Shown here: positions 54,485 through 64,000 of the stretch, in pieces
Layout: each line of letters starts with the position of its first letter
Numbering within the stretch: position 1 is the first letter of the stretch
Source: Mytilus californianus
Taxonomy: Eukaryota > Mollusca > Bivalvia > Mytilida > Mytilidae
Direction: 5' to 3'
Assembly (NCBI RefSeq): GCF_021869535.1
Contig: NW_026262581.1
Coordinates: 121,998,771-122,062,770, forward strand
Length of the DNA stretch: 64,000 nt
Translations under genes and position numbers: made by a program
Notes under the pieces: generated by a model
What the model was told of the DNA's origin: nothing
Database searches by the model: none
What the model saw: the letters and a program-made list of their open reading frames with translations, nothing else

Positions 54485-56225
54485 ACGAACAGGAATGAAT
54501 ATGGTTTAGGAGTTGGTATCTCAAACTTTTACAAGTTCTTAAAACACACACAAGAGGGGATGGGGTGACCTTAGGGACTAACCTTATATTTCATTTGATT
54601 TTTTATGTTGTCCCATACATGAATAAATATATGGTTTAGGGGTGGGGATCTCGACCGTTATCAAGTTTTCAAACTGGAGGGGGTGGGGTGACCCCAGTGA
54701 CTTCCCCTATATTTCATTTGATTTGTTATATTGCCAAATACATGAGTATATATGGTTTAGGGGTGGGGATCTCATCTGTTTCCAAGTTATCAAACAGGAG
54801 GGGGTAGGGTGAACCTTAGGACTCTCCCTATATTTCATTTGAAAAGTTCTGCTGTCCCATACATGAATATATATGGTTTAATTTAGAGGTCGGGATCTCG
54901 ACTGTTTCCAAGTTCTCAAACAGGAGGGGTGGGGTGACTGCAGGGACTCCCCTATATTTCATTTGATTTGTTATATAGTCCCATACATGAGTATATATGG
55001 TTTCGGGGTGAGGATCTCGACCGTTTCCAAGTTCTCAAACAGGATGGTTTACAGTGACCATAGGAGCTGCCCCTATATTTCATTTGATTTGTTATATTGT
55101 CCCATACATGAATATATATGGTTTAGGGTGGGGATCTCGACCGTTTTCAAATTCTCAAACAGGAAGGGGTAGAGTGGCCCCAAGCACTCAACCTATATTT
55201 CATATGATTTGTTATATTGTCCCATACATGAATATATATGGTTAAGGGGTGGATCTCGACCGTTTCCAAGTTCTCAAACAGGAGGGGTGGGGTGACCCCC
55301 AAGGACTCCCCCTATATTTCATTTCATTTGTTATATTGTCACATACATGAATATGTATGGTTTATGGGATCATTATTTTTTTGTATGCTCCAATGAACAA
55401 ATTATGTCTTTAAGAGAAAGATATATACCTACATATTACACACAAAATCCTTCCCAATTGAAACTTACTGGTCTATTATCACACTGTAACGTGCCACTGC
55501 TAACAAAAGTGTGCATGTTTCTAAGACATATTGAAAAAACATTTTCATAATACAAAGCATGTTACAATAACTTCATATCCACGTTGCAATTAAGAATTTT
55601 GCAAACAAATCAACCAACTATGGTTTATTTCAATTTTATTGTATGATATCACTTATTTATTTATTGTGTGTCTTGCTTGTAAATGTATAAGTATATATGT
55701 AATTGTTAATGTATAATTGTTATCCTCATGTAGCACCATACGTGTGCTTAAGTTTAAATAAATTGTCTTGTCTTGTCTTGGGATCTTGACCGTTTCCAAA
55801 TTCTCAAACAGGAGGGGTGGGGTGACCGCAGGGACTCCCTCTATATTTCATTTGATTTATTATATTGTCCCATACATGAATATATTTGGTTTAGGGGTGG
55901 GGATCTCGACCATTTCAAAGTTCCCAAACAGGAGGGTTGGGGTGACCCCAGGGACTCCCCTGTATTTCATTTGATTAGTTATATTGTCCCATACATGTAT
56001 ATAAATGGTTTAGGGGTGGGGATCTCGACTGTTTCCAAGTTCTCAAACAGGAGGGGTGGGGTAACCCTAGGGACTTCCCCCTATATTTCATTTGATTAGT
56101 TATATAGTCCCATACATGAATATATATGGTTTAGGGGTGGGGATCTCATCCGTTTCAAAGTTATCAAACAGGAGGGGGTAGAGTGACCCAAAGGATTCCA
56201 CCTATATATCATATGATTTGCTTAC
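54485..56225. repeat. ~120-bp satellite array, about 11 units
   Basis: Units contain CATACATGAATATATATGGT, TTAGGGGTGGGGATCTCGACC, GTTTCCAAGTTCTCAAACAGG, GGGGTGGGGTGACC and CCTATATTTCATTTGATTTG. Spacing between units is 119-124 bp. The length allows runs of open frame that have no other sign of coding. It is interrupted at 55369-55785. Confidence 0.93.
55369..55785 (+). mobile_element. 5'-truncated LINE tail inserted in the satellite
   Basis: Coding C-terminus (ERYIPTYYTQNPSQLKLTG, LLTKVCMFLRHIEKTF), stop near 55550, then a 3' UTR ending in AATAAATTG(TCTTG)3. GGGATC stands at both edges (55366-55371 and about 55784-55790), a likely target-site duplication within the satellite word GGGGATC. 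Confidence 0.75.
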
Positions 56226-56889
56226 ATTCAGGTATCATAAAATCTAGTTGCACTATTTGCGAAAACAAAGTAAGAAACTTCCAGCTATGTTAACTGACCC
56301 TTCAAAATTGAGAAAAAAATTAAAGTAATATGTTTACACTTTAAAAGCATCTTACATGCATTATCAACATTTATCACTGATAAAGAAGATTTATACTGTC
56401 ACCAGGAACATATATATTGTTAGATATACTGTTCCCAGCTGTCACATTGTATTGGATTTTGACATTAAAATTTGTCAAAAAGTAATTTTGAGTTTCTGTA
56501 TCAAATATTTTTTGCTTTTTCTTTCTTTTACATATATCTTTTGGTTTCCATTTCTAGTGTTTATATTTATTTACCATGCATAGATGTATTTTGTCACCTG
56601 CCTGAAATTTTTTTTTGTAGTTGATCTCCAAAACCCGGAATTACCCTTATCCGCTTCCGGAATCGTACCCGATATTGTAATTGTCTACACGGCATCCATT
56701 GTTTTTCAATGTTGTTTTTGTCAATCAGATACGATTTTACTCGAATTTACACATTACTTGTAGGCGATTATTTGTATAAAGCTAGCGGTTGAACAAAATG
56801 AACATCGCTGTCATGAATAATAAAGATGAAAATACGTTTTGAGATCGTTTATTTAGAGACTTTGGTAAAAAGGTTTGCAAAGTTATTTT

Positions 56890-57044
56890 TAATTTTCTTT
56901 CAAGTGAAAGGTCCGTCGGGCGTAGCTAGTAACCAAGTCGAGAGTCCGATTGCAAAAGTGGAAGGTCGCGGACCTCGGACCAACGCTAATTTGAATCCCT
57001 GCCTCCAAATTGAAAAGATACGAAAATTTCGTCTTCTAATTTGA
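56890..57044 (+). other. Exon-like segment inside the nested insertion
   Basis: After TTTTAATTTTCTTTCAAG, an acceptor-like string ending about 56903, the frame reads VKGPSGVASNQVESPIAKVE then GRGPRTNANLNPCLQIEKIR to TAG. The G+C is above its surroundings. It may be a captured exon; the family is not recognised. Confidence 0.25.
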
Positions 57045-57510
57045 AGTTGCCGCCAACAGCATGAACAGTGGAACTTATTAATAGACTACTGACGTAGTTG
57101 TAACACGTATTGACGACAAACAATATTCCTACGACTTTTGCCATTTGGGAAATCTAAACTACTTGTCTTTACAGATTTTCGGCGATTAAATATTTCATAC
57201 AATTGTTCTTTGACATCTTAGCCAAAAGCACAGGGGATAATAAACTACATAAGGATTCCTAATGTGCTCTACTTCCTATGTGCAACTTCAAAACTTTTGG
57301 GTGGTTCGACGATCATTTAAGGTTTTTTCTGGTCATATTTTTGTAATCCAGAATTAAAAGTATGAAAAAAACTATTCAATTAGTTATAAATAACATTATA
57401 TCCAGCTAGATAATAACAATGGCACGTATTTCAGCATTTATTGGGTAGAACACAAATCTAGGGTGCTCGCATAAGGCAGCTTAACTGCCTAAAAATCATC
57501 TGCTAACGTA

Positions 57511-59427
57511 TTTGGTAAGACATGTAAAAATTCTAAATATAAGAAATTTAATAACAAACCTTGGTATAATACAAAATGTGCATCGAAAAGAAAGATTTTT
57601 CACAGAGCTAAAAGGAAATATGGGTATTTAAAAAGTCAGATAAATAAAACTTCATTAAAGAAGGCAAGTAGAGAGTACAGAAGAGAGATGAACAAGCATT
57701 TCCACGATTATCAGATAAAAACTGCTAATACTCTGAGACAAAAATCTAAGACCGATCCTAAAGGCTTATGGAAAATATTAAACAATATTGACAAACCCAA
57801 ATCTAGTTATAACGACAAGGTTACTTTGGATACTTTTTATGAATATTTTAAAAAGTTGAATGAGAAGGTTGATGGGGATGAAGAACATGATATTAATTTT
57901 GATAAAATTCCTCCAGAGAATATTGATAATATTCTAAATTCTTCAATTACAGAAGACGAAATTCTGGCTGTTGTGAAAAAACTTAAAAACAATAAAGCCT
58001 CTGTATATGATAATATTGTAAACGAACATATAAATTATACTATTCACTTTATGATGCCTATATACTGCAAACTATTTAATATAATATTAGATTCCGGAAA
58101 AATACCAAGCTCTTGGTCAGAAGGTATTATCCTACCAATCTTTAAAAATAAAGGTAATATTTATGATCCAAGTTCATATAGACCTATCACATTAGTGTCT
58201 TGTTTGGGTAAGACTTTCACTGCTATCCTGAATGAAAGACTTAGCAAATTGTCAGATGAGATAGGATTAATAACAGAAGCTCAAACTGGTTTTAGAAAAG
58301 GATATAGCACAACTGATAATATTTTCACTTTGTATGCTTTAATTTCTATCTACCAGTCACTTGGCAAAAAATTATACTGTACCTTTGTTGATTTTTCACG
58401 GGCATTCGATACAATATCTAGAGCCTCATTATGGATTAAGTTACAAAATGCAGATATAACTGGAAAAATGTTCAAAGTACTGCATAGTTTATATGATAAT
58501 ATTAAATCTTGTGTAAAAAGCAGTCAAGAATGTTCTGAATTCTTTATGTGCGACATAGGAGTAAGACAAGGAGAGAATCTGTCTCCTTTCCTTTTTGCAA
58601 TTTATTTAAATGACCTAGAAGATTTCTTTATCCAAAATAATAATTGCAGCTTAGAAAAAGTTGAAAGTTTATGTTTTGATAATCTTGATATTTATGTCAA
58701 AATATTTGCATTGCTTTATGCTGATGACACCATAATTCTTGCAGAAACACCGGAGTCTTTACAAAACGCTTTGGATATCTTTGAAGCCTATTGTACTAAA
58801 TGGAAGTTGAAAGTGAACTTGAATAAAACGAAAGTTGTAACTTTTTGCAAGAGAAAACCCAAACATAACCCAATTTTTAAACTTTTGGGCAATAATCTAG
58901 ATATAGAAGATTCCTACTCTTATTTAGGAGTAATTTTAAGTTACAATGGTTCTTTTGTTAAAGCCAAGAAAAAATTAGTCGAGCAAGCGCAAAAAGCATT
59001 ATTCAGTTTATACAGAAAAATACGCAATATATCATTGCCTGTTGATTTACAGATTAGCTTATTCGATACCCTCATACTTCCCATCCTGACTTATGGGTGC
59101 GAAGTGTGGGGGTTTGAAAACATTCAGATGATAGAAAAAATTCACCTACAATTTTGCAAAAATATACTTAAGTTAAGAACCACTACTCCTAATTTCATGT
59201 CTTATGGAGAACTTGGCAGAACTCCAATTGAGGTAGCTATTAATTTTAAAATGGTCTGTTTTTGGAATAAACTTATTGTGAATCAAAACAAATTAAGCAG
59301 TGTGCTATACAGAGTAATGTATAAGCTTAGTCAATCAGGTAATACTAGTTTTAAGTGGATAAATCATTTAAAGTCTATATTTGATAATACGGGACTCAGC
59401 AATTCCCAGTTAATTCAGTTCAATTAA
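57511..59427 (+). CDS. LINE ORF2, linker and reverse transcriptase half (open)
   Basis: Open from 57493 to TAA at 59425-59427 (first ATG 57688). RT blocks in order: YRPITLVSCLGKTFTAILNE, TEAQTGFRKGYSTTDNIF, YCTFVDFSRAFDTISRASLW (first palm Asp), DIGVRQGENLSPFLFAIYLN, FALLYADDTIILAETPE (YADD), LKVNLNKTKVV and YLGVILSYNGS. All catalytic Asp residues are present over about 640 residues with no break. It is the best kept LINE domain here. The C-terminal zinc-type motif lies beyond the stop in other frames (about 59640-59880: NIPKEERICHLCHKG; NKHIPIYFTRYPCYQK). Confidence 0.88.
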   Translation, partial: FGKTCKNSKYKKFNNKPWYNTKCASKRKIFHRAKRKYGYLKSQINKTSLKKASREYRREMNKHFHDYQIKTANTLRQKSKTDPKGLWKILNNIDKPKSSYNDKVTLDTFYEYFKKLNEKVDGDEEHDINFDKIPPENIDNILNSSITEDEILAVVKKLKNNKASVYDNIVNEHINYTIHFMMPIYCKLFNIILDSGKIPSSWSEGIILPIFKNKGNIYDPSSYRPITLVSCLGKTFTAILNERLSKLSDEIGLITEAQTGFRKGYSTTDNIFTLYALISIYQSLGKKLYCTFVDFSRAFDTISRASLWIKLQNADITGKMFKVLHSLYDNIKSCVKSSQECSEFFMCDIGVRQGENLSPFLFAIYLNDLEDFFIQNNNCSLEKVESLCFDNLDIYVKIFALLYADDTIILAETPESLQNALDIFEAYCTKWKLKVNLNKTKVVTFCKRKPKHNPIFKLLGNNLDIEDSYSYLGVILSYNGSFVKAKKKLVEQAQKALFSLYRKIRNISLPVDLQISLFDTLILPILTYGCEVWGFENIQMIEKIHLQFCKNILKLRTTTPNFMSYGELGRTPIEVAINFKMVCFWNKLIVNQNKLSSVLYRVMYKLSQSGNTSFKWINHLKSIFDNTGLSNSQLIQFN

Positions 59428-60034
59428 AAGTTACTGTAAAGCAAAGGTTCGTAGATCAGTTCATCCAAAAATGGTATAGCCAAAAAGAAAATTCATCAAG
59501 AGGAAAATTTTATGGTCAATTTAAATTAGAATTTAATCTGGAAAACTACCTTCTAAAATTATTTCCAAGAGAACGACAATTATTAAAAAAATTGAGGTGT
59601 TGTAATTTAAAAATACCCGTAGAAACCGGAGGGTGGACAAACATTCCAAAAGAAGAAAGAATATGCCACTTATGTCATAAAGGAATTGGTACTGAATTTC
59701 CGATTACCTTTTTGAGTGTCAGTTTCCGACAGTCGTAATAATACGAAACAAACATATTCCTATTTACTTTACTAGATATCCATGTTATCAAAAAATGATA
59801 GGCTTATTGTCACTAAGTAATGTAAAAGTGTTAAAAAATCTAACACTTTTTATTAGTAAACTTAAGAACATTTTGTAAAATGATTGTTTAAAAATGTATT
59901 TTTTATGTTTTTTCCTTTGTTATACCCACCATTTTTTTTTTGTATTGTTTGTATATATGTAAATATTGTATTCCTCTTGTTACACGTATGTATTGTGTCT
60001 GAGTGATCAAATAAAAGTTGAAAAGTTGAAAAGG

Positions 60035-60872
60035 TAACACGAATTGAAAACGTAGAACAGAAGTGCAAAATTGTGTTTAACCGAAATAAAATGATCGAAG
60101 AAAAAGGAGAACAAATGGGTACTGTTGTGCATAAAATTATAGATCGCTGCAAAGAAAATATGTCGAAAATATCATTGTTAGAAGAAGTAAAAAATGATAA
60201 AGAAAACGCATTCGATATAAAATGCGTCAATGAGCGATTGACAAATATTGAGAGCGATGTCGAAGAGTTACAATGGAGATCAATGACTAACAATCGAATA
60301 TCATTATATCCGGAATAAAACAGGAGCCAAATGAGGATACAGAGTACACTGTAATGGATTTTATCCACAAAAAACTTGGAATCGGTAAAAATATCAATTT
60401 CGTTTCTGTACATCGTTTTGGAAAGCAAAGACAAAATATTCAAAGAATAATGACTAAATTTGTATCTTTGAAAGATAAACAGTTAGTAATGAGGAACTGT
60501 CACAAATTAAAGGGGACAAATATTTCTGTCAGAGCACAATTTCCGGTAAAAATTGAAAAGAAGAGGAAAACCCTATATCCTGTGTTAAAGCAGGCAAAGA
60601 AAGACCGAAAGAAAGCTGTATTGGTAAAAGATAAACTTTTCATAGAAGGGGAATTATACGAACCAAACGATGACAGAGAACCAAAACACACGGATTACAA
60701 AGAAACACAGAACAGAAACACCCAAAATCTTGAAGCAGATAGTTTATCTGATAAAAGTCCATTCATTAATTCAACCCGACCCAGTGATTTTTACCCATGG
60801 AATCGTCCGATACCAAAACAACGGAAAATTCTGAAGCGGAACAGAATCAATTCTGACGAACCTGATTCGTAA
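60035..60872 (+). pseudogene. Third LINE: L1-type ORF1p fragment
   Basis: The frame runs from the very end of the second LINE (KVEKVTRIENVEQKC) through a coiled coil to a stop at about 60318. After a frameshift it continues 60354-60872: GKNINFVSVHRFGKQRQN, IMTKFVSLKDKQLVM, RAQFPVKIEKKRKTLYPVLK and a polar tail. This is the same RRM plus C-terminal layout as 51801-52280, clearly diverged. N-terminal residues are missing and no endonuclease follows. Confidence 0.75.
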
Positions 60873-60899
60873 AGCCTGGTCAACATAAAATCAATGCGA

Positions 60900-62115
60900 A
60901 GTGCATGAACTCTATTAATAATCTATCTTTAAAATTTTATTCTACGCTAGTACTATCCTGAACTTATTTCACAAATACTGAAAACCTCTTTTTCACCCAT
61001 AGTGATAAAAGGGTTGCGTTGTTTTTTATTTGTAATATTAATTGACCAATTTATTATTTTGTATACTATACAAGTGTGGACACAGATCAGTGTGGACAGT
61101 ATGATTGGATGTTTGACAGTGTTTTATATGACAAAAGGAGTTCTATGTTTTATGTTTTCTATGTATCAACTGTGTTGCACAATGACAACCAACATGAGCA
61201 TTAGGGGGGTTGTTTATGTAATATTTAGTTTTTTATGTTCAACAGATACTAATTGCATTAATTACCAAATGATTATGATAGAATATATATGTTCCACATC
61301 TTTGATTTTGGATACATTTTGTAGCTAGGAGAGGAACACATAATAGGTTCATTTTTTTCTTGATGTGATTTTTTTTTATATGGGGATGGTATCTGAGAAC
61401 ATGTATTTGCTTACTATTTGTATGGTTCTATTTATATTACTTTGTGGGGGATTGTCAGTATCATAAGTAAAAGATTTCGGTTAAATGTGGAAATTGTTTC
61501 TCAGTTTAGAAGACATTTAATGTTTTTTTAGTAATGACAATGCCTGACATGATGATTGGGGCTAGATGAGCTTGAAAGTGAATTGTTGTGTTATTTTTTA
61601 TTAATTCTTTGAAAATATCTCCTCCAAAGCTGGTCAAAGCAAAAAAAAAGTTTTGACCAATATGAAAATGATATCAACAACAGAACCTTTGTGAGCATGC
61701 TTCAAAGACTCATAACTAACTACAGAAGTCATATGATAAAATGTCAAGTGGATATTATGAACATCTACTTAATATGTCTAAATATCTAAAAAGTTTTAGT
61801 ATTCAATATGAAAAAGCTATTGCAAAAGTATTCTCTTTTCAGTTTTTTTGTTATATGGATACAAATATAAGTGATACCAATACAGTAAGGCAGTTTTGTT
61901 ATGGTATGAAAGTGTATTAACTAACATTTACTGTTAATTCACACAAATTAAGAAATAAACAAATGAATGATAAATGTTGAATTTTACAATGAAATATATT
62001 TTAGAAATCAATGAGGCCAGATAGGCCTTATAAATTCTGATCTTTTTCTTAACATACTGAATGACCATTTACACTCAGAACTGAGTCACCAGTAGGCAGT
62101 ACAGATGTAAAAAAA
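60900..62115. other. No gene recognised; AT-rich sequence
   Basis: A 108-codon frame at 61002-61328 is hydrophobic and low in complexity and shows no domain. The rest has no open frame of note. Confidence 0.5.
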
Positions 62116-62119
62116 AAAT

Positions 62120-63610
62120 AAATGTGGATAGTGTCCACATGTGGACACAGATGATGCCCCCACTTGCATATCATACAGTTATAAAGGGACATAACTGAAG
62201 TGGTAAAAGTGACGCTACCCAAATTTGAACTTGATCCTAGTTTTGTGGTAATAAGCATTGTGTGCAAGTCTCATAACATTTCGTTGAGGCTAACTTAAGT
62301 AGAGAACAGAAACTAAAAATTCAGCAATTTCTATTTGTAAACACCCAATAAATAATTATAACTCTAGAACGGTTGTGTATAAGTTTTATAACATTTGGAA
62401 GTTAGAGAACGGAAACGAAAAATTCAGCAATTTTTTTGTTTATAAAGGGACATAACTCAAGAATGGTAAAAGTGTTGCCACCAAATTTCGTACTTAATCT
62501 GTATTATGTAGTAATAAGCATTGTGTATAAGTTTCATAACGTTTGGTTGAGGCAAACTAAAGTTAGAAAACGGAAACAAAAAATTTGTACTTGATCTTAG
62601 TTTTGTGGTAATGAATATTGCGTATAGGTTTCATAATGTTTAGTTGGGGCAAACTTAATTTACAGAATGGAAACTAAAACTTTTGCAATCTTTCAATTTA
62701 TAAAGATGCATAACTCAATAATGATTAAAGTGACACTACCCAAATTCAACTTGATTTGTGTTTTATCAGTGGAAGTCAAAATTAAACATTGCATTGTATA
62801 AAGCATTGATTGTAGCTGATTCAACTATAATCATGGACAAAGGAAGATAACTCCAATTAAAAAATTACTTGATATTTAGAAAAAAATAAAATTTTTGAAA
62901 TTTTTCCATTTCTTAAGGGGCATAACTCTAGAATGGTTAAAGTGACGCCAGCAAAATTCAAACTTGATCTGTGTTTTGTGGTAATAAGCATTGTGTATAA
63001 GTTTCATAACATTTGGTTGAGGCAAACTAAAATTAGAGAACGGAAATGAAAAATTCAGCAATTTTTCCATTTGTAAAGGGGCATAACTCTAGACCGGTAA
63101 AAGTGATGCCACCAAAATTCATACTTGATCTGTGTTTTGTGGTAATAAGCATTGTGTATAAGTTCCATAACAGTTGGTTGAAACAAACTAAAGTTAGAGA
63201 ACAGAAACGAAAAATTCAGCAATTTTTCCATTTGTAAAGGGGCATAACTCTAGAACGGTAAAAGTTACAAAACCAAAATTCAAACTGGATCTGTGTTTTG
63301 TGGTAATAATCATTGTGTATAAGTTTCATAACATTTGGTTGAGGCAAACTAAAGTTAGAGAACGGAAATGATAAATTCAGCAATTTTCCATTTGTAAAGG
63401 GGCATAACTCTAGAACTGTAAAAGTGACGCAACCAAAATTCAAACTTGATCTGTGTTTTGTGGTAATAAGCATTGTGTATAAGTTTCATAACATTTGGTT
63501 GAGGCAAACTAAAGTTAGAGAACGGAAACCAATTTTGGGACGTATGTACGTACAGACGGACAAGGGTAAAACTTAATGCCCCCTCCGATACGGCTGGGGC
63601 ATAATAAAGT
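62120..63610 (-). repeat. Repeat family D, inverted copy, 1.5 kb
   Basis: It begins TAGTGTCCACATGTGGACAC then AGATGATGCCCCCAC, and ends TTAATGCCCCCTCCGATACGG...GGGGCATAATA. This is the reverse complement of the 40895-41893 copy with more internal ~150-bp units (AGTTAGAGAACGGAAACGAA; GGGGCATAACTCTAGAACGG; GGTAATAAGCATTGTGTATA). Confidence 0.85.
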
Positions 63611-64000
63611 GTAACAAAAGAACCTAGCATCATATTGCTAGTAGCGCCAGTAGCATTGTTTGGTGAATTTGTGCTTCTTTTTTTTAGTTTGGCTAATGGA
63701 CAAACAATGTGGTTCAAATCTAAATAAAATGCTTTTATCTCCCTATTACTTACATTGTTCATAGAATGGATACATGAGAGTTGTCTGTCAAATCTTTATT
63801 TCACAAAGAATGAATTGCATAACAATGAACTGAGCTCAAAGCAAAGCACTTTAATAATACACTTAGACAATGAGCTCAATCCAGTGATATACTTTGTACT
63901 ACAGGTCCTTCATGAACATCCTACTGGCCAAAACCATATCTCACAAACATGCCATACTACATGGTTGGATCAGAAGTCCTGAAAAAGACGTGAACTTTAT

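Larger units (their letters stand above)
53611..57491. mobile_element. TIR-bounded insertion with a central satellite, nested in the LINE
   Basis: It begins TAGGCAGTTAA and ends TTAACTGCCTA, an exact 11-bp inverted repeat. A TA target duplication may be included. LINE coding sequence stands on both sides (endonuclease on the left, linker/RT on the right). The middle holds a 120-bp satellite array. No transposase was recognised, so it is non-autonomous. It recalls satellite-carrying pearl/Helitron-like elements of bivalves, but the ends here are TIRs. Confidence 0.7.
51300..60034 (+). mobile_element. Second LINE, near full length, split by a nested insertion
   Basis: Order: short 5' repeats (GCGTTGCTAAC x2; TTGTTCTCAA x2), L1-type ORF1, ORF2 endonuclease to about 53610, foreign DNA 53611-57491, ORF2 linker and RT to about 59430, Cys-rich tail and 3' UTR. 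It ends in AATAAAAGTTGAAAAGTTGAA. The nested DNA is listed separately. Confidence 0.8.

Noticed and set aside
54963..56099. ORFs reading YIVPYMNIYGLG repeats
   Set aside because: Product of the 120-bp satellite (multiple of three).
59862..60443. 193-codon minus-strand ORF opposite the third ORF1
   Set aside because: The plus strand has clear LINE ORF1 motifs; the minus frame is its shadow.
61002..61328. 108-codon hydrophobic ORF as a membrane protein gene
   Set aside because: AT-rich, low complexity, no domain, no splice or promoter support.
62876..63762. Minus-strand ORFs repeating LSFPFSNFSLPQPNVMKLIHNA
   Set aside because: Internal units of repeat family D, also open at 40.94-41.2 kb on the plus strand; no gene features.

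Overview
This window looks like eukaryotic nuclear DNA from a bivalve mollusc, most likely a mytilid mussel. It is AT-rich and has long introns with ordinary GT-AG junctions. It carries tRNA-headed SINEs and several non-LTR retrotransposons. It also holds many dispersed repeat types that I associate with mussel and oyster genomes, such as the 'AGCTCACCTGG', 'TGTCTCGCC' and 'ATGCCCCC' ended repeats. The species call is an inference from style; no marker gene is present.

The left third (1.7-23.8 kb, + strand) holds the one convincing host gene: the 3' part of a single-pass receptor. I can join 11 exons with consistent phases into 1,006 codons plus a stop. The order is about 18 cysteine-rich EGF-like modules, a transmembrane helix, a basic juxtamembrane stretch, a complete receptor-tyrosine-kinase-type fold and a short tail ending in S-T-A-V. 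The kinase fold has lost every canonical catalytic residue I could locate: VAIK Lys is Arg, HRD Asp is His, the catalytic-loop Asn is Asp, and DFG is NLF. It therefore reads as a receptor pseudokinase. The 5' end (signal peptide, promoter, first exons) lies outside the window or was not found. The introns are full of repeats: a 66-bp array built from the end of the big EGF exon with its splice donor, 40-bp, 51-bp and 69-bp minisatellites, a SINE with target-site duplication, foldbacks, a CRE/TATA cluster and a TIR element.

From 24 to 34.7 kb I see no convincing gene. There is a 3'-UTR repeat cluster, a 222-bp direct-repeat pair, a clean 211-bp MITE, several dispersed repeats and a few exon-like fragments on the minus strand.

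From 34.7 kb to the end, mobile elements dominate. A decayed LINE (34.7-40.8 kb) has an ORF1 with an esterase-like start and a PHD-type finger, and an ORF2 with endonuclease and reverse transcriptase. It is followed by a putative TIR element holding a FLYWCH-like zinc finger (40.9-42.8 kb), a LINE 3' remnant (minus), an SGNH-hydrolase remnant (minus), and a SINE between inverted minisatellites. A second LINE (51.3-60.0 kb; L1-type ORF1p, endonuclease, intact RT domain) is split at 53.6 kb by a 3.9-kb TIR-bounded insertion. That insertion carries a 120-bp satellite array, itself split by a 5'-truncated LINE tail. The second LINE ends exactly where a third LINE ORF1 begins. The right edge is an inverted copy of the ~150-bp-unit repeat also seen at 41 kb.

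No rRNA, intact tRNA, CRISPR or prokaryotic features were seen. All coordinates were read by eye and could be off by a few bases for repeats; exon boundaries were checked base by base.
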